37,594 nucleotides of DNA, taken from positions 1 through 37,594 of the forward strand of contig JAEMRK010000011.1 of NCBI GenBank assembly GCA_016463375.1, written 5' to 3'. Both the position numbers and the translations under genes were made by a program. Each line of letters opens with the position of its first letter. The stretch's first letter is position 1. The DNA comes from Parachlamydiales bacterium (GTDB lineage Bacteria > Chlamydiota > Chlamydiia > Chlamydiales > JAEMRK01). Positions 1 through 8,020 of the stretch are shown here, piece after piece. The notes under the pieces were generated by a model. The model ran no database searches. It saw only the letters and a list, made by a program, of their open reading frames with translations, and was not told the DNA's origin.

Positions 1-273
1 GATTTTAAATCGTGGGTAAAAGCTAATAATATAAAAATAAAACTTTGTGAATTTTCAATAATGAGCATCAAAGAAAAAAATCCAAAAATTAAGAAATTTT
101 TAGAAAAAAAAGATTATTTAAAATTTGAAAATTGCATAGCTGAATTTTCCGTTGATCTCATTAGCTTAATTTCCATATCCGAAGAAATTGAGAATCTAAA
201 AAACAAGATTTTCAAGGAGGTACGGCTCAATGTCTACTGCTTCCCTCGATATAACATTTTTGAAAAAACTTAG
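1..273 (+). CDS. 3' part of an unidentified lysine-rich protein (start outside window)
   Basis: The reading frame is open from base 1 to a TAG at 271-273, so about 90 C-terminal residues of a longer gene are visible. An ATG lies at 61, but the frame upstream of it has no stop and encodes plausible protein (DFKSWVKANN...), so that ATG need not be the start. The visible part is rich in Lys, Glu, Ile and Phe, with probable helix (EEIENLKNKIFKEV) and no signal peptide or recognised motif. It converges with ychF, overlapping its stop by four bases. I do not recognise the family. The ribF gene that adjoins ychF in C. trachomatis is not what is seen here. Confidence 0.5.
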   Translation, partial: DFKSWVKANNIKIKLCEFSIMSIKEKNPKIKKFLEKKDYLKFENCIAEFSVDLISLISISEEIENLKNKIFKEVRLNVYCFPRYNIFEKT

Positions 274-1364
274 TTGTGCATAAATAAAATGACATCACCA
301 TCTTGCACAATGTAATCTTTACCCTCAAAACGAGCTTTTCCAGCTTCCTTAGCGCCAACTCTTCCATTAAGTCTTACAAAATCATCATAGGCAATAACTT
401 CTGCACGGATAAATCCTTTTTGGATGTCTGTATGAATTTTACCAGCAGCTTCAGGAGCCGTTGAGCCTCTAGTCACAGTCCAAGCTCTTGTCTCTTTTTC
501 ACCAGTCGTTAAGTAAGTGATTAGACCAAGTAAATCAAATGACGCTTTAATAAGTGTATCAAGACCTGATTGTTCAAGTCCCATGCCCAAAAGAAGTTCT
601 TTGCGCTCTTCCATGGTTGGAAGTTGCGCAATCTCTTCTTCCAGTTTTGCACACATAACAATGATAGAGCTACCTTCTTTAGCTGCAAATTCTCTAACTT
701 TTTCAACCATTTCATTGCCAGTTTCGATATCGCTCTCAGAAACATTGGCGACATAAATGACTTTTTTAGCAGTTAAGAAAGGATAAGGAATGAGCTGTTG
801 CCACTCTTCTTTTGTGAGATCAAGTGTACGAACAGGCTTATTTTCATTGAGTTGCTCAGATACTTTTTTAAGAACAACAATGGTTTCTAGAAGCTCTTTT
901 TTACCTTTAGCTTGTTTTTCAAGGCGGGGCAAAACATTATCGCACATTTGTAAGTCGGCAAGAATTAACTCTAAATTGATAACTTCTATGTCTTGTATTG
1001 GGTTGACACCACCTGCAACGTGTATCACATTGGGATCATCAAAACAACGAACGACGTGAACAATTGCATCTGTTTCACGGATATTAGTTAAAAATTTATT
1101 ACCTAGTCCCTCACCTGATGCGGCCCCAGCCACTAAGCCTGCGATGTCGACAAAAGTAGTTGCAGCAGGTATTAATTCAGCACTGCCAGATATTTTTGAT
1201 AGTACGGCTAAGCGGCTATCTGGAACATTGACAATACCTACGTTTGGATCAATTGTGCAAAATGGGTAATTTGATGCTGCCACTAAGTTACCAGTCAATG
1301 CGTTGAATAGTGTGGATTTACCAACGTTTGGTAATCCGACTATTCCACAAGATAAGCCTTTCAT
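270..1364 (-). CDS. ychF: YchF/Obg-family ATPase
   Basis: A 364-residue protein of normal length for YchF, a ribosome-associated P-loop NTPase of the Obg family that prefers ATP to GTP. The P-loop GLPNVGKST lies at residues 10-18, switch II DIAGLVAGA around 73-81, and the usual G4 motif NKxD is replaced by NVSE near 207, as is typical of YchF. The C-terminal third carries the TGS-like domain (TDIQKGFIRAEVIAYDD). The start is preceded by GGCGGAG on the minus strand at suitable spacing. It is divergent from the type III secretion operon, and the same ychF-sctU adjacency exists in C. trachomatis (CT092-CT091). Confidence 0.95.
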   Translation of the reverse strand: MKGLSCGIVGLPNVGKSTLFNALTGNLVAASNYPFCTIDPNVGIVNVPDSRLAVLSKISGSAELIPAATTFVDIAGLVAGAASGEGLGNKFLTNIRETDAIVHVVRCFDDPNVIHVAGGVNPIQDIEVINLELILADLQMCDNVLPRLEKQAKGKKELLETIVVLKKVSEQLNENKPVRTLDLTKEEWQQLIPYPFLTAKKVIYVANVSESDIETGNEMVEKVREFAAKEGSSIIVMCAKLEEEIAQLPTMEERKELLLGMGLEQSGLDTLIKASFDLLGLITYLTTGEKETRAWTVTRGSTAPEAAGKIHTDIQKGFIRAEVIAYDDFVRLNGRVGAKEAGKARFEGKDYIVQDGDVILFMHN

Positions 1365-1471
1365 TGTTTGCTCCGCCTTAAAAAATAACGATATTAAGTG
1401 AGAGCCTTTTTTTTAAGCAAACAGTTCATCAATTTCCAAATAATTAATGGGAATTCAAGTTTATTATTATG

Positions 1472-1501
1472 TTGACGAACGACCTATTTAATTAATATAA
1501 G
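1472..1501 (+). promoter_or_regulatory. Sigma-70-type promoter for the sctU operon
   Basis: TTGACG (1472-1477), an 18-base spacer and TATAAG (1496-1501) predict transcription starting near 1508, giving a leader of about 35 bases before the sctU ATG. It is the best match in the 178-base divergent gap between ychF and sctU. It is a motif match only. Confidence 0.5.
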
Positions 1502-1542
1502 TAGCCCAATACGACTAATATAGATCTATTGTTTGATTTCTA

Positions 1543-2601
1543 ATGGCTGAAAAAACCGAAAAGGCAACCCCTAAGAAGCTTCGCGACGCTCGTAAAAAGG
1601 GGCAAGTCGCTAAAGTTCAAGACATGCCATCGGCATTAACTTTTATTTTATCGATTTCCTCTCTAGTCATATTAGCGCCGTACCTTTACTCGCAGTTGAG
1701 TTCATTCATCTTAAGAATCTTTCATTTCGTGCCCTATGTGCAATTCGAAGCACAAATTGGGGGATTGATGACGATGACTTTTGAAACAATACTGTTATGC
1801 TCATTGCCTATTATGGGAATCGTTACTTTATTTGGCATACTTATCAATTTTTTATTGATAGGTCCGATGTTTTCAACAGAAATATTAAAACCCGATATTA
1901 AGAAGCTAAATCCTTTTGAAAATATTAAGCAGAAATTTAAACTAAAAACAGTTGTAGAATTATTAAAATCGATTTTTAAAATCTTTGGTGCCGGTATAAT
2001 AATCTACATAGTTATGAAAAACAGCTTGGACAGTATTGTTCAAACAGTTACTCTTCCTTTTGAAACATCAGTTATAGTTTTTAAGTATTTTCTCATTAAA
2101 ATTGCTATCTATGTTGGCATCTTTTTTATAGCTATTGCTCTATTCGATTTGATTTATCAAAAGAAGAGCTTTGCTAAAGAGATGAAAATGGAAAAATTTG
2201 AAGTTAAGCAAGAATTTAAAGACACTGAAGGGTCTCCGGAGATTAAAAATCGTCGAAGACAGATGGCCCATGAGATTGCTTACGACGAGACAGGTCCAAC
2301 TGCTGTCAGACGTGCAAAAGCTTTAATTACAAACCCTTTGCATATTGCAGTGGCGTTAGGTTATGAACCTGCTAAGTATCCAGCTCCTTATATTTTAACG
2401 ATGGGAATGGATGCAAAAGCTGACGCAATGGTCCAAGTTGCCTTGCAATTTGGAATACCCATTATGCGTAACGTGCCATTGGCACGTCAGCTTTTTGAGA
2501 CAGGAAAGATTATGGATTATATTCCTAAAGATACATATGACGCAGTTGCTGAAGTCTTAAGATACATCGCATCACTAGAAGAGGAGAACGAAGAATCGTG
2601 A
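1543..2601 (+). CDS. sctU: Type III secretion export-apparatus switch protein SctU (CdsU)
   Basis: This is the inner-membrane export-gate protein that switches substrate class in type III secretion (FlhB/YscU/CdsU family), 352 residues. The classic N-terminus MAEKTEKATPKKLRDARKKG is followed by four hydrophobic segments (about 30-50, 80-105, 145-160 and 185-205) and a cytoplasmic domain. The autocleavage loop reads N264-P-L-H267, where the family consensus is NPTH. Asn and Pro, which carry out the cleavage chemistry, are kept, and Thr is Leu. No Shine-Dalgarno sequence precedes the ATG, but the N-terminal homology supports this start. The stop overlaps the next start (GTGA). Confidence 0.93.
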   Translation: MAEKTEKATPKKLRDARKKGQVAKVQDMPSALTFILSISSLVILAPYLYSQLSSFILRIFHFVPYVQFEAQIGGLMTMTFETILLCSLPIMGIVTLFGILINFLLIGPMFSTEILKPDIKKLNPFENIKQKFKLKTVVELLKSIFKIFGAGIIIYIVMKNSLDSIVQTVTLPFETSVIVFKYFLIKIAIYVGIFFIAIALFDLIYQKKSFAKEMKMEKFEVKQEFKDTEGSPEIKNRRRQMAHEIAYDETGPTAVRRAKALITNPLHIAVALGYEPAKYPAPYILTMGMDAKADAMVQVALQFGIPIMRNVPLARQLFETGKIMDYIPKDTYDAVAEVLRYIASLEEENEES

Positions 2602-4730
2602 AAAAATTCTTTGATAATGTCATGAACCGCATGGGTGGCGAAAGGATCATTAAGACCCTTTCTACATCTTCCGATTTATTTTTAGCGGTTTGGATTGTCG
2701 CGATCATTATTATGATGATCATACCTGTTCCCCCGACAATCATCGACATGTTGATCACATTCAACTTAACTGTTGCTATTTCATTGTTGATCGTTTCTTT
2801 GTACATTCCGAACGCTGTTCAGCTCTCGATGTTCCCATCTATTCTTTTGATTACAACGCTATTTCGTTTGGGATTGAATATATCTGCAACTAGGCAAATT
2901 TTACTTAATGCCTACGCTGGTAAAATCATTTTTACATTTGGTAACTTCGTTGTCGGCGGCAATTTTGTTGTCGGTGGTATCGTCTTTTTAATTATTACAA
3001 TTGTTCAGTTTATCGTGGTCGTAAAAGGTGCCGAAAGGGTTGCTGAGGTAGCTGCTCGCTTCAGATTAGACGCCATGCCAGGTAAACAAATGAGTATCGA
3101 CGCCGATATGCGCGCCGGTGTCCTTGATGCAAATCAAGCTCGTGAAAAACGGGCCGCCATCCAAAAAGAGAGTGAGTTGTACGGCGCGATGGATGGTGCT
3201 ATGAAATTTGTCAAAGGGGATGCGATTGCTGGTATCATCATCGTAACGATTAACGTTATTGGTGGTTTGATTATAGGTATTGCTATGCATGGCATGTCTG
3301 CCATGCAAGCCGCTAAGACTTACTCATTGTTGTCCATTGGTGACGGTTTAGTATCACAAATACCTTCCCTACTCATATCAGTCACTGCTGGTATCGTTAT
3401 TACACGTGTATCTTCCGATAAACGAGATAGTAACCTTGGTAAAGAGATTTCTCAACAGGTCTTAAAGCAACCAAAAGCTTTGATGATATCATCAGCATTG
3501 CTTCTTGGATTAGGATTTGTTCCTGGCATGCCCAAAGTCTTTTTTATCTTGATTGCTATGGTATTGTCATTTGTTGGTTACTTCTTATTCTCCAAAGAAA
3601 AAAGAGAGACTGCTAAAGCGATTGCTAAAGGTGGAAAGGGCGCTGTCGAAACTGATATTGAAGGACACACTGTTTTACAAGGCGGTCAAGAAGACTACGC
3701 ATTAACACTACCAGTTATTTTAGAAGTTGGAGCGACTCTTTCAAATATCATCATGAAAGAAAAGCAAGGCATGGGTTTTATCGAGGATATGATTCCACGC
3801 ATGCGCTTAGCTCTTTATCAAGATATGGGTATTAGATATCCAGGTGTTCACGTTCGTACCGATTCTCCTACCTTAGAATCAGAAGACTACGCCATTTTGC
3901 TGAATGAAGTTCCAGTTGTTCGAGGCAAAGTTTTGATTGGTTATCTTTTAACCAACGAAACTCAAGAAAATTTGAGCCGTTACAATATTCCCTTCAAGAG
4001 TCATAAAAACACACTCGGACTTCCATCATTATGGGTTGAAGAGAAATACCTTGAAATCCTGCAAAAAGCAGGTATCAAGTTCTGGCGTCCTTTAGAAGTG
4101 ATTATTTTACACCTTTCCTACTTCTTCCGCGCTTACTCAAGTGAATTCTTAGGTATTCAAGAAGTGCGAGCGATGTTGGAATTTGTCGAAAAATCTTTCC
4201 CAGATTTGGTCAAGGAAGTGACTCGCCTCATCCCTCTTCAAAAACTCACAGATATTTTCCGTCGTCTTGTTCAAGAGCAAGTCTCCGTGAAAGACCTTCG
4301 TACAATTTTAGAAGCTTTGAGTGAATGGGCACAAACTGAAAAAGATACAGTTTTATTAACAGAATATGTTCGCTCTTCATTGAAACGCTACATCAGTTAC
4401 AAACATTCACAAGGTCAATCGATATTGGCTGTTTACTTGCTCGATCCAGAAATTGAAGACATGGTTCGTGGAGCGATTAAACAAACATCTGCTGGATCTT
4501 ATTTAGCACTCGATCCTGACTCTGTACAACTCATTTTACAAGCTATGCGCAGCACTGTTGGCCCAGCATCTCCCAAAGGCCAGCCCCCTGTTCTCTTAAC
4601 TGCTATCGACGTCCGCCGCTTTGTTAAAAAGCTGGTTGAAATGGAATTCCCTGACGTCTCGGTCGTCTCCTATCAAGAAATTATACCTGAAATTCGTATA
4701 CAACCTTTGGGCCGCATTCAGATTACGTAA
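2598..4730 (+). CDS. sctV: Type III secretion export gate SctV (CdsV/LcrD)
   Basis: A 710-residue FlhA/LcrD/InvA-family export gate protein. The N-terminal half has seven to eight membrane segments with the family signatures (ISATRQILLNAYAGKIIFTFG and RVAEVAARFRLDAMPGKQMS, the FHIPEP-type cytoplasmic loop). The C-terminal cytoplasmic domain from about 370 onward forms the nonameric ring that receives chaperone-effector complexes. Translation starts at GTG 2598, four bases inside sctU (GTGA overlap), which implies translational coupling and matching stoichiometry control. The order sctU-sctV-copN is that of Chlamydia. Confidence 0.95.
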   Translation: MKKFFDNVMNRMGGERIIKTLSTSSDLFLAVWIVAIIIMMIIPVPPTIIDMLITFNLTVAISLLIVSLYIPNAVQLSMFPSILLITTLFRLGLNISATRQILLNAYAGKIIFTFGNFVVGGNFVVGGIVFLIITIVQFIVVVKGAERVAEVAARFRLDAMPGKQMSIDADMRAGVLDANQAREKRAAIQKESELYGAMDGAMKFVKGDAIAGIIIVTINVIGGLIIGIAMHGMSAMQAAKTYSLLSIGDGLVSQIPSLLISVTAGIVITRVSSDKRDSNLGKEISQQVLKQPKALMISSALLLGLGFVPGMPKVFFILIAMVLSFVGYFLFSKEKRETAKAIAKGGKGAVETDIEGHTVLQGGQEDYALTLPVILEVGATLSNIIMKEKQGMGFIEDMIPRMRLALYQDMGIRYPGVHVRTDSPTLESEDYAILLNEVPVVRGKVLIGYLLTNETQENLSRYNIPFKSHKNTLGLPSLWVEEKYLEILQKAGIKFWRPLEVIILHLSYFFRAYSSEFLGIQEVRAMLEFVEKSFPDLVKEVTRLIPLQKLTDIFRRLVQEQVSVKDLRTILEALSEWAQTEKDTVLLTEYVRSSLKRYISYKHSQGQSILAVYLLDPEIEDMVRGAIKQTSAGSYLALDPDSVQLILQAMRSTVGPASPKGQPPVLLTAIDVRRFVKKLVEMEFPDVSVVSYQEIIPEIRIQPLGRIQIT

Positions 4731-4734
4731 AAGC

Positions 4735-4740
4735 TAGGTG
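4735..4740 (+). promoter_or_regulatory. Ribosome binding site that sets the copN start
   Basis: TAGGTG lies six bases before ATG 4747 and would overlap the alternative GTG start at 4738, so it argues for the ATG. Confidence 0.5.
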
Positions 4741-4746
4741 TCTATC

Positions 4747-5904
4747 ATGGACGATCATTATGGCGATATGCATGTCGATTCGACAAGTTTGCAGATTCAT
4801 CTGCGTAAAGAGCAAATCGACAGAGCAACAGCCAGGCAAGTCGCCTCAAAAGAGGCGTTTGTAGAAGCTTGCGAAGATACAGTCAATCCCCTCATCTTCG
4901 ATAAAAATAAAGAGAAGTTTAAAAAGCTTGATGATCGAAGTCAAGGCGCTCGCACTTTAGCTGCACAAAAAGCCAAAATCTTTGACACTCAAAAAACATT
5001 AGAAACAGCACAAAAGTACGAGCAGCAAAATCCTGAACTCAGTTCAAGATCGCTTACTGCCCTATTTCAGTCGCTTGGTGAAAACGATTCTGCTGGCACT
5101 ATCTTACAAAAAGTTATGAACTTTTTCCCTGATGTGGCTTTAGCTGATGAAGCGATGGAATTCTTAGCAGAAGTGGCTGTTGGTCAACTGCAGCAAAGTG
5201 TTAAAGAAGCAAAAGAAGAGCATACCAAACGCTTTAAAAGACAAATTGTTGCTGGTCGCAATATCGCTCAGCAAGCAAGAGAGTTTTCAGAAAAAGGTCT
5301 TGGAAGTCCTACAGCTCTTCGAGAACTTTATGACGAGATCACACATAATCCACGAGAACCCCTCGACCTTTTTGAAGAGTTTGCTGGAAAGTATCCTTTT
5401 GAGAAATTAGCACCCGTAATTCAATTCATGCTTCACTCTTTGGGTGCTGATTTAAACTCTAAGGGTACATCAATTGAATCTGCTGAGCTCTATCAGTTGC
5501 TAAACGAAGCACGCACACTTCAGGCCATACTTGGCGTTTATCGGTTTTTTAAAGGGCGTATGGGATTGATCAACCGTTATTTTAAACGAAAAAAAATTCC
5601 CTATCCTACAATTCTTAATTTTGAGTTACTCGCTAAACAATTTGTAAAACTTGCTCAAGATCGCTATCCATCGCCTTTGAAAATATTACAAGTGTGCCAA
5701 ACGCTTAATATCGATGACTTGAACGGCATGATCCTTGTTAATATGCAGCTCAGAGATGCGATACGTGGCTTATCGCCGCGAATCTACAAAAATGATAAAC
5801 AAAAAAATGATCTTATCAATGCATTCATTGGCGCATTAGAAGAATTAGAAGATCGTTTAGACGCACAAGAAAACCCACCTGAAAAAGCTGACGACGAAAA
5901 ATAG
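4747..5904 (+). CDS. copN: Type III secretion gatekeeper CopN (SctW family)
   Basis: Gatekeeper of the YopN/InvE/SctW family. It plugs the apparatus before host contact and, in Chlamydia, is itself a secreted effector. The protein is mostly helical; the N-terminal chaperone-binding/secretion region is followed by the HrpJ-like domain (about 60-230) and a TyeA-like C-terminal part ending in a Glu/Asp-rich tail. A GTG at 4738 could extend it by three residues, but TAGGTG at 4735-4740 is a ribosome site well spaced for the ATG at 4747, so I prefer 4747 (385 residues). It sits between the export gate and its presumed chaperone. Divergence is high, and the assignment rests largely on synteny with CT089. 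Confidence 0.88.
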   Translation: MDDHYGDMHVDSTSLQIHLRKEQIDRATARQVASKEAFVEACEDTVNPLIFDKNKEKFKKLDDRSQGARTLAAQKAKIFDTQKTLETAQKYEQQNPELSSRSLTALFQSLGENDSAGTILQKVMNFFPDVALADEAMEFLAEVAVGQLQQSVKEAKEEHTKRFKRQIVAGRNIAQQAREFSEKGLGSPTALRELYDEITHNPREPLDLFEEFAGKYPFEKLAPVIQFMLHSLGADLNSKGTSIESAELYQLLNEARTLQAILGVYRFFKGRMGLINRYFKRKKIPYPTILNFELLAKQFVKLAQDRYPSPLKILQVCQTLNIDDLNGMILVNMQLRDAIRGLSPRIYKNDKQKNDLINAFIGALEELEDRLDAQENPPEKADDEK

Positions 5905-5927
5905 GACGTTTTAAGGACACTTAGACT

Positions 5928-6395
5928 ATGGATAATTTTGAAAACATACTGAAAGAGCTTTCACCTTATTTTGGTACGACATTGCATCCCGATACTAAAA
6001 GTTCGTGCACAGTTATATGGCAAGACAAAGTCACATTTCAGTTAGAACTTGATCGCTCACAAGAAAATCTGGTAGCTGGCATGACAATTGGAGAAGTTGC
6101 ACCGGGAGTCTATCGTGAGTCGATTTTTAAAGAAGCTTTAAAAATCAACTCCCAACAAAGTTTATCTCATAACGCCGTGTTTGCTTTTACAACTAAGCTC
6201 AATCAACTCGTGCTTTTCTTGATGACACCAATCAAAGAAATTGTCGCTGATAAACTGATGGTGCAGTTACAGCAAATGATTGAACTGGGCAACCATTGGC
6301 AAGATGCACTATCAAGAGGACAGATTCCTGTTAGAACACAACCTGAAAATGCACCAACTAATCAATCCTCTGGACTATTTGGGATGAAACCGTGA
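5928..6395 (+). CDS. scc1: CesT/SycE-family type III secretion chaperone (Scc1-like)
   Basis: A small protein of 155 residues, right for a class I type III chaperone of the CesT/Tir fold. The alternating pattern of beta strands (TVIWQDKVTFQLEL, HNAVFAFTTKLNQLVLFLM) between helices fits the family. It directly follows copN, and in Chlamydia the gene in this place (CT088, Scc1/SycE) encodes one half of the heterodimeric CopN chaperone. It presumably binds the N-terminus of CopN in the cytoplasm and delivers it to SctV. AAGGA lies upstream of the ATG with somewhat long spacing. The C-terminal 20 residues look disordered. Confidence 0.8.
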   Translation: MDNFENILKELSPYFGTTLHPDTKSSCTVIWQDKVTFQLELDRSQENLVAGMTIGEVAPGVYRESIFKEALKINSQQSLSHNAVFAFTTKLNQLVLFLMTPIKEIVADKLMVQLQQMIELGNHWQDALSRGQIPVRTQPENAPTNQSSGLFGMKP

Positions 6396-7979
6396 ATGAC
6401 AACAGCCAATGATTCGATCGATTTCTTATACCAAACACTGTGCCAAAACCAATGGAAACGCATAGGTGCCTACCCACATCACGGATTTTCAACACCTCTT
6501 TTTTCCCTTTATACAAAAGATAGCTGTGGCATTGGTGAGTATTTAGATTTAATACCCATGATTGAATGGGCTGCCTCAATGAAAATGACTGTCATTCAGT
6601 TATTACCTCTTAACGATACAGGCCTTGATTCAAGCCCATACAATAGTCTTTCAGCTTTTGCATTGAATCCCCTCTTTTTAAGTCTTCATGCACTACCAGA
6701 TCTTGATTCTGAACTCAAAGACCAGCTCAAAGATTTACAAGGACTAACTAGCCTCGATCATGTTCATTATAAAAACGTCATGGCAAAAAAAGAGGCCTTC
6801 ACAAAAGTTTACTGGCAAAAATACGGACAAAAAATAATCGCTGAGGGTGATTATGATTCTTTTGTAAAAGATAATCCCTGGCTACCTGGGTATGCACTTT
6901 TTAGAACATTAAAAGAGCGATCGGGATTTGTTCATTTTAAAGATTGGCCTAAGGCTTGGCGAGATCCAGACCATTGGCCTACACTTGCCCAACAAGAGTC
7001 ATCTAATATTGAGTATCATTACTTCATTCAATATTTATGCCACATTCAATTAAAAAAAGTGCAAGCCTTTGCTTTAGAAAACAAAGTTCATTTAATGGGA
7101 GATATTCCCATTCTTATGAGTCCTGATAGTGCAGACGTTTGGCAGTTCCCGCATTTGTTCCATACAGACTTAGCAGCGGGTGTCCCACCGGATATGTTTA
7201 GCCCTGATGGGCAATACTGGGGTTTTCCCCTCTATAACTGGCCAGCTTTTGAAAAAGAAAACTACCGGTGGTGGCAGTGGCGTCTTAAAAAAGCTGAAAA
7301 TTATTTCGATATTTACAGGGTCGATCACATCATAGGATTTTTTCGGATTTGGGCAATAAGGCTTAAGCAAAGACCCATTGATGGATTCTTTTTGCCATCA
7401 GATTCTAAGGAATGGGTCACACAGGGCAAAGCCATTTTATCGATGATGATCGAATCATCATCGATGTTACCCATTGGCGAGGACTTGGGAACTATTCCAC
7501 ACACTGTGCGCCAATGCATGCATGAACTGGGAATTTCTGGTACTAAAGTGATGCGTTGGGAAAGAGATTGGCAAGGAGATTTAAGTTTTCTGCCCATTTC
7601 AGAATACCCACTCGATTCTTTATGCACTGTATCTACTCATGACTCAGATACTTTGCAGTTATGGTGGGTTAATGAAAAAGACTCTGCCATTCGCTATGCT
7701 ACAAACAAAGGATGGACTTATCTACCTGAATTATCTTATGAACATCGTTTTGAAATTCTACTCGATAGTCATAGAGCCCGCAGTTTATTTCATATCAATC
7801 TCCTTCAAGAATATCTGGCATTATTCCCTGAGTTAACATGGCCAAGACCAGAACATGAAAGAATCAATATCCCAGGTACTATATCTCCTTTCAACTGGAG
7901 TTATCGGTATCGACAACCCATTGAAGAAATTATTAAGCATAAGCCTCTGAAAGAGGCTATGCAAAAATTGATTCAATAG
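6396..7979 (+). CDS. malQ: 4-alpha-glucanotransferase (amylomaltase) MalQ
   Basis: Amylomaltase of glycoside hydrolase family 77, 527 residues, which disproportionates maltodextrins in glycogen metabolism. The signatures run in order: SPYNSLSAFALNPLF near 85, MGDIPILMSPDSADVW near 230-245, AGVPPDMFSPDGQYWG, the nucleophile motif RVDH with D310, acid/base GEDLG with E362, and the stabilising HD with D416. All three catalytic acids are present. The ATG abuts the scc1 stop (TGA then ATG), so it is translated as the last cistron of the type III operon, the same position as CT087 in C. trachomatis. Confidence 0.95.
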   Translation: MTTANDSIDFLYQTLCQNQWKRIGAYPHHGFSTPLFSLYTKDSCGIGEYLDLIPMIEWAASMKMTVIQLLPLNDTGLDSSPYNSLSAFALNPLFLSLHALPDLDSELKDQLKDLQGLTSLDHVHYKNVMAKKEAFTKVYWQKYGQKIIAEGDYDSFVKDNPWLPGYALFRTLKERSGFVHFKDWPKAWRDPDHWPTLAQQESSNIEYHYFIQYLCHIQLKKVQAFALENKVHLMGDIPILMSPDSADVWQFPHLFHTDLAAGVPPDMFSPDGQYWGFPLYNWPAFEKENYRWWQWRLKKAENYFDIYRVDHIIGFFRIWAIRLKQRPIDGFFLPSDSKEWVTQGKAILSMMIESSSMLPIGEDLGTIPHTVRQCMHELGISGTKVMRWERDWQGDLSFLPISEYPLDSLCTVSTHDSDTLQLWWVNEKDSAIRYATNKGWTYLPELSYEHRFEILLDSHRARSLFHINLLQEYLALFPELTWPRPEHERINIPGTISPFNWSYRYRQPIEEIIKHKPLKEAMQKLIQ

Positions 7980-8020
7980 TTCTCCTTGTCGTTTACTCAA
8001 GCGTGATCTAAAATTATGAC

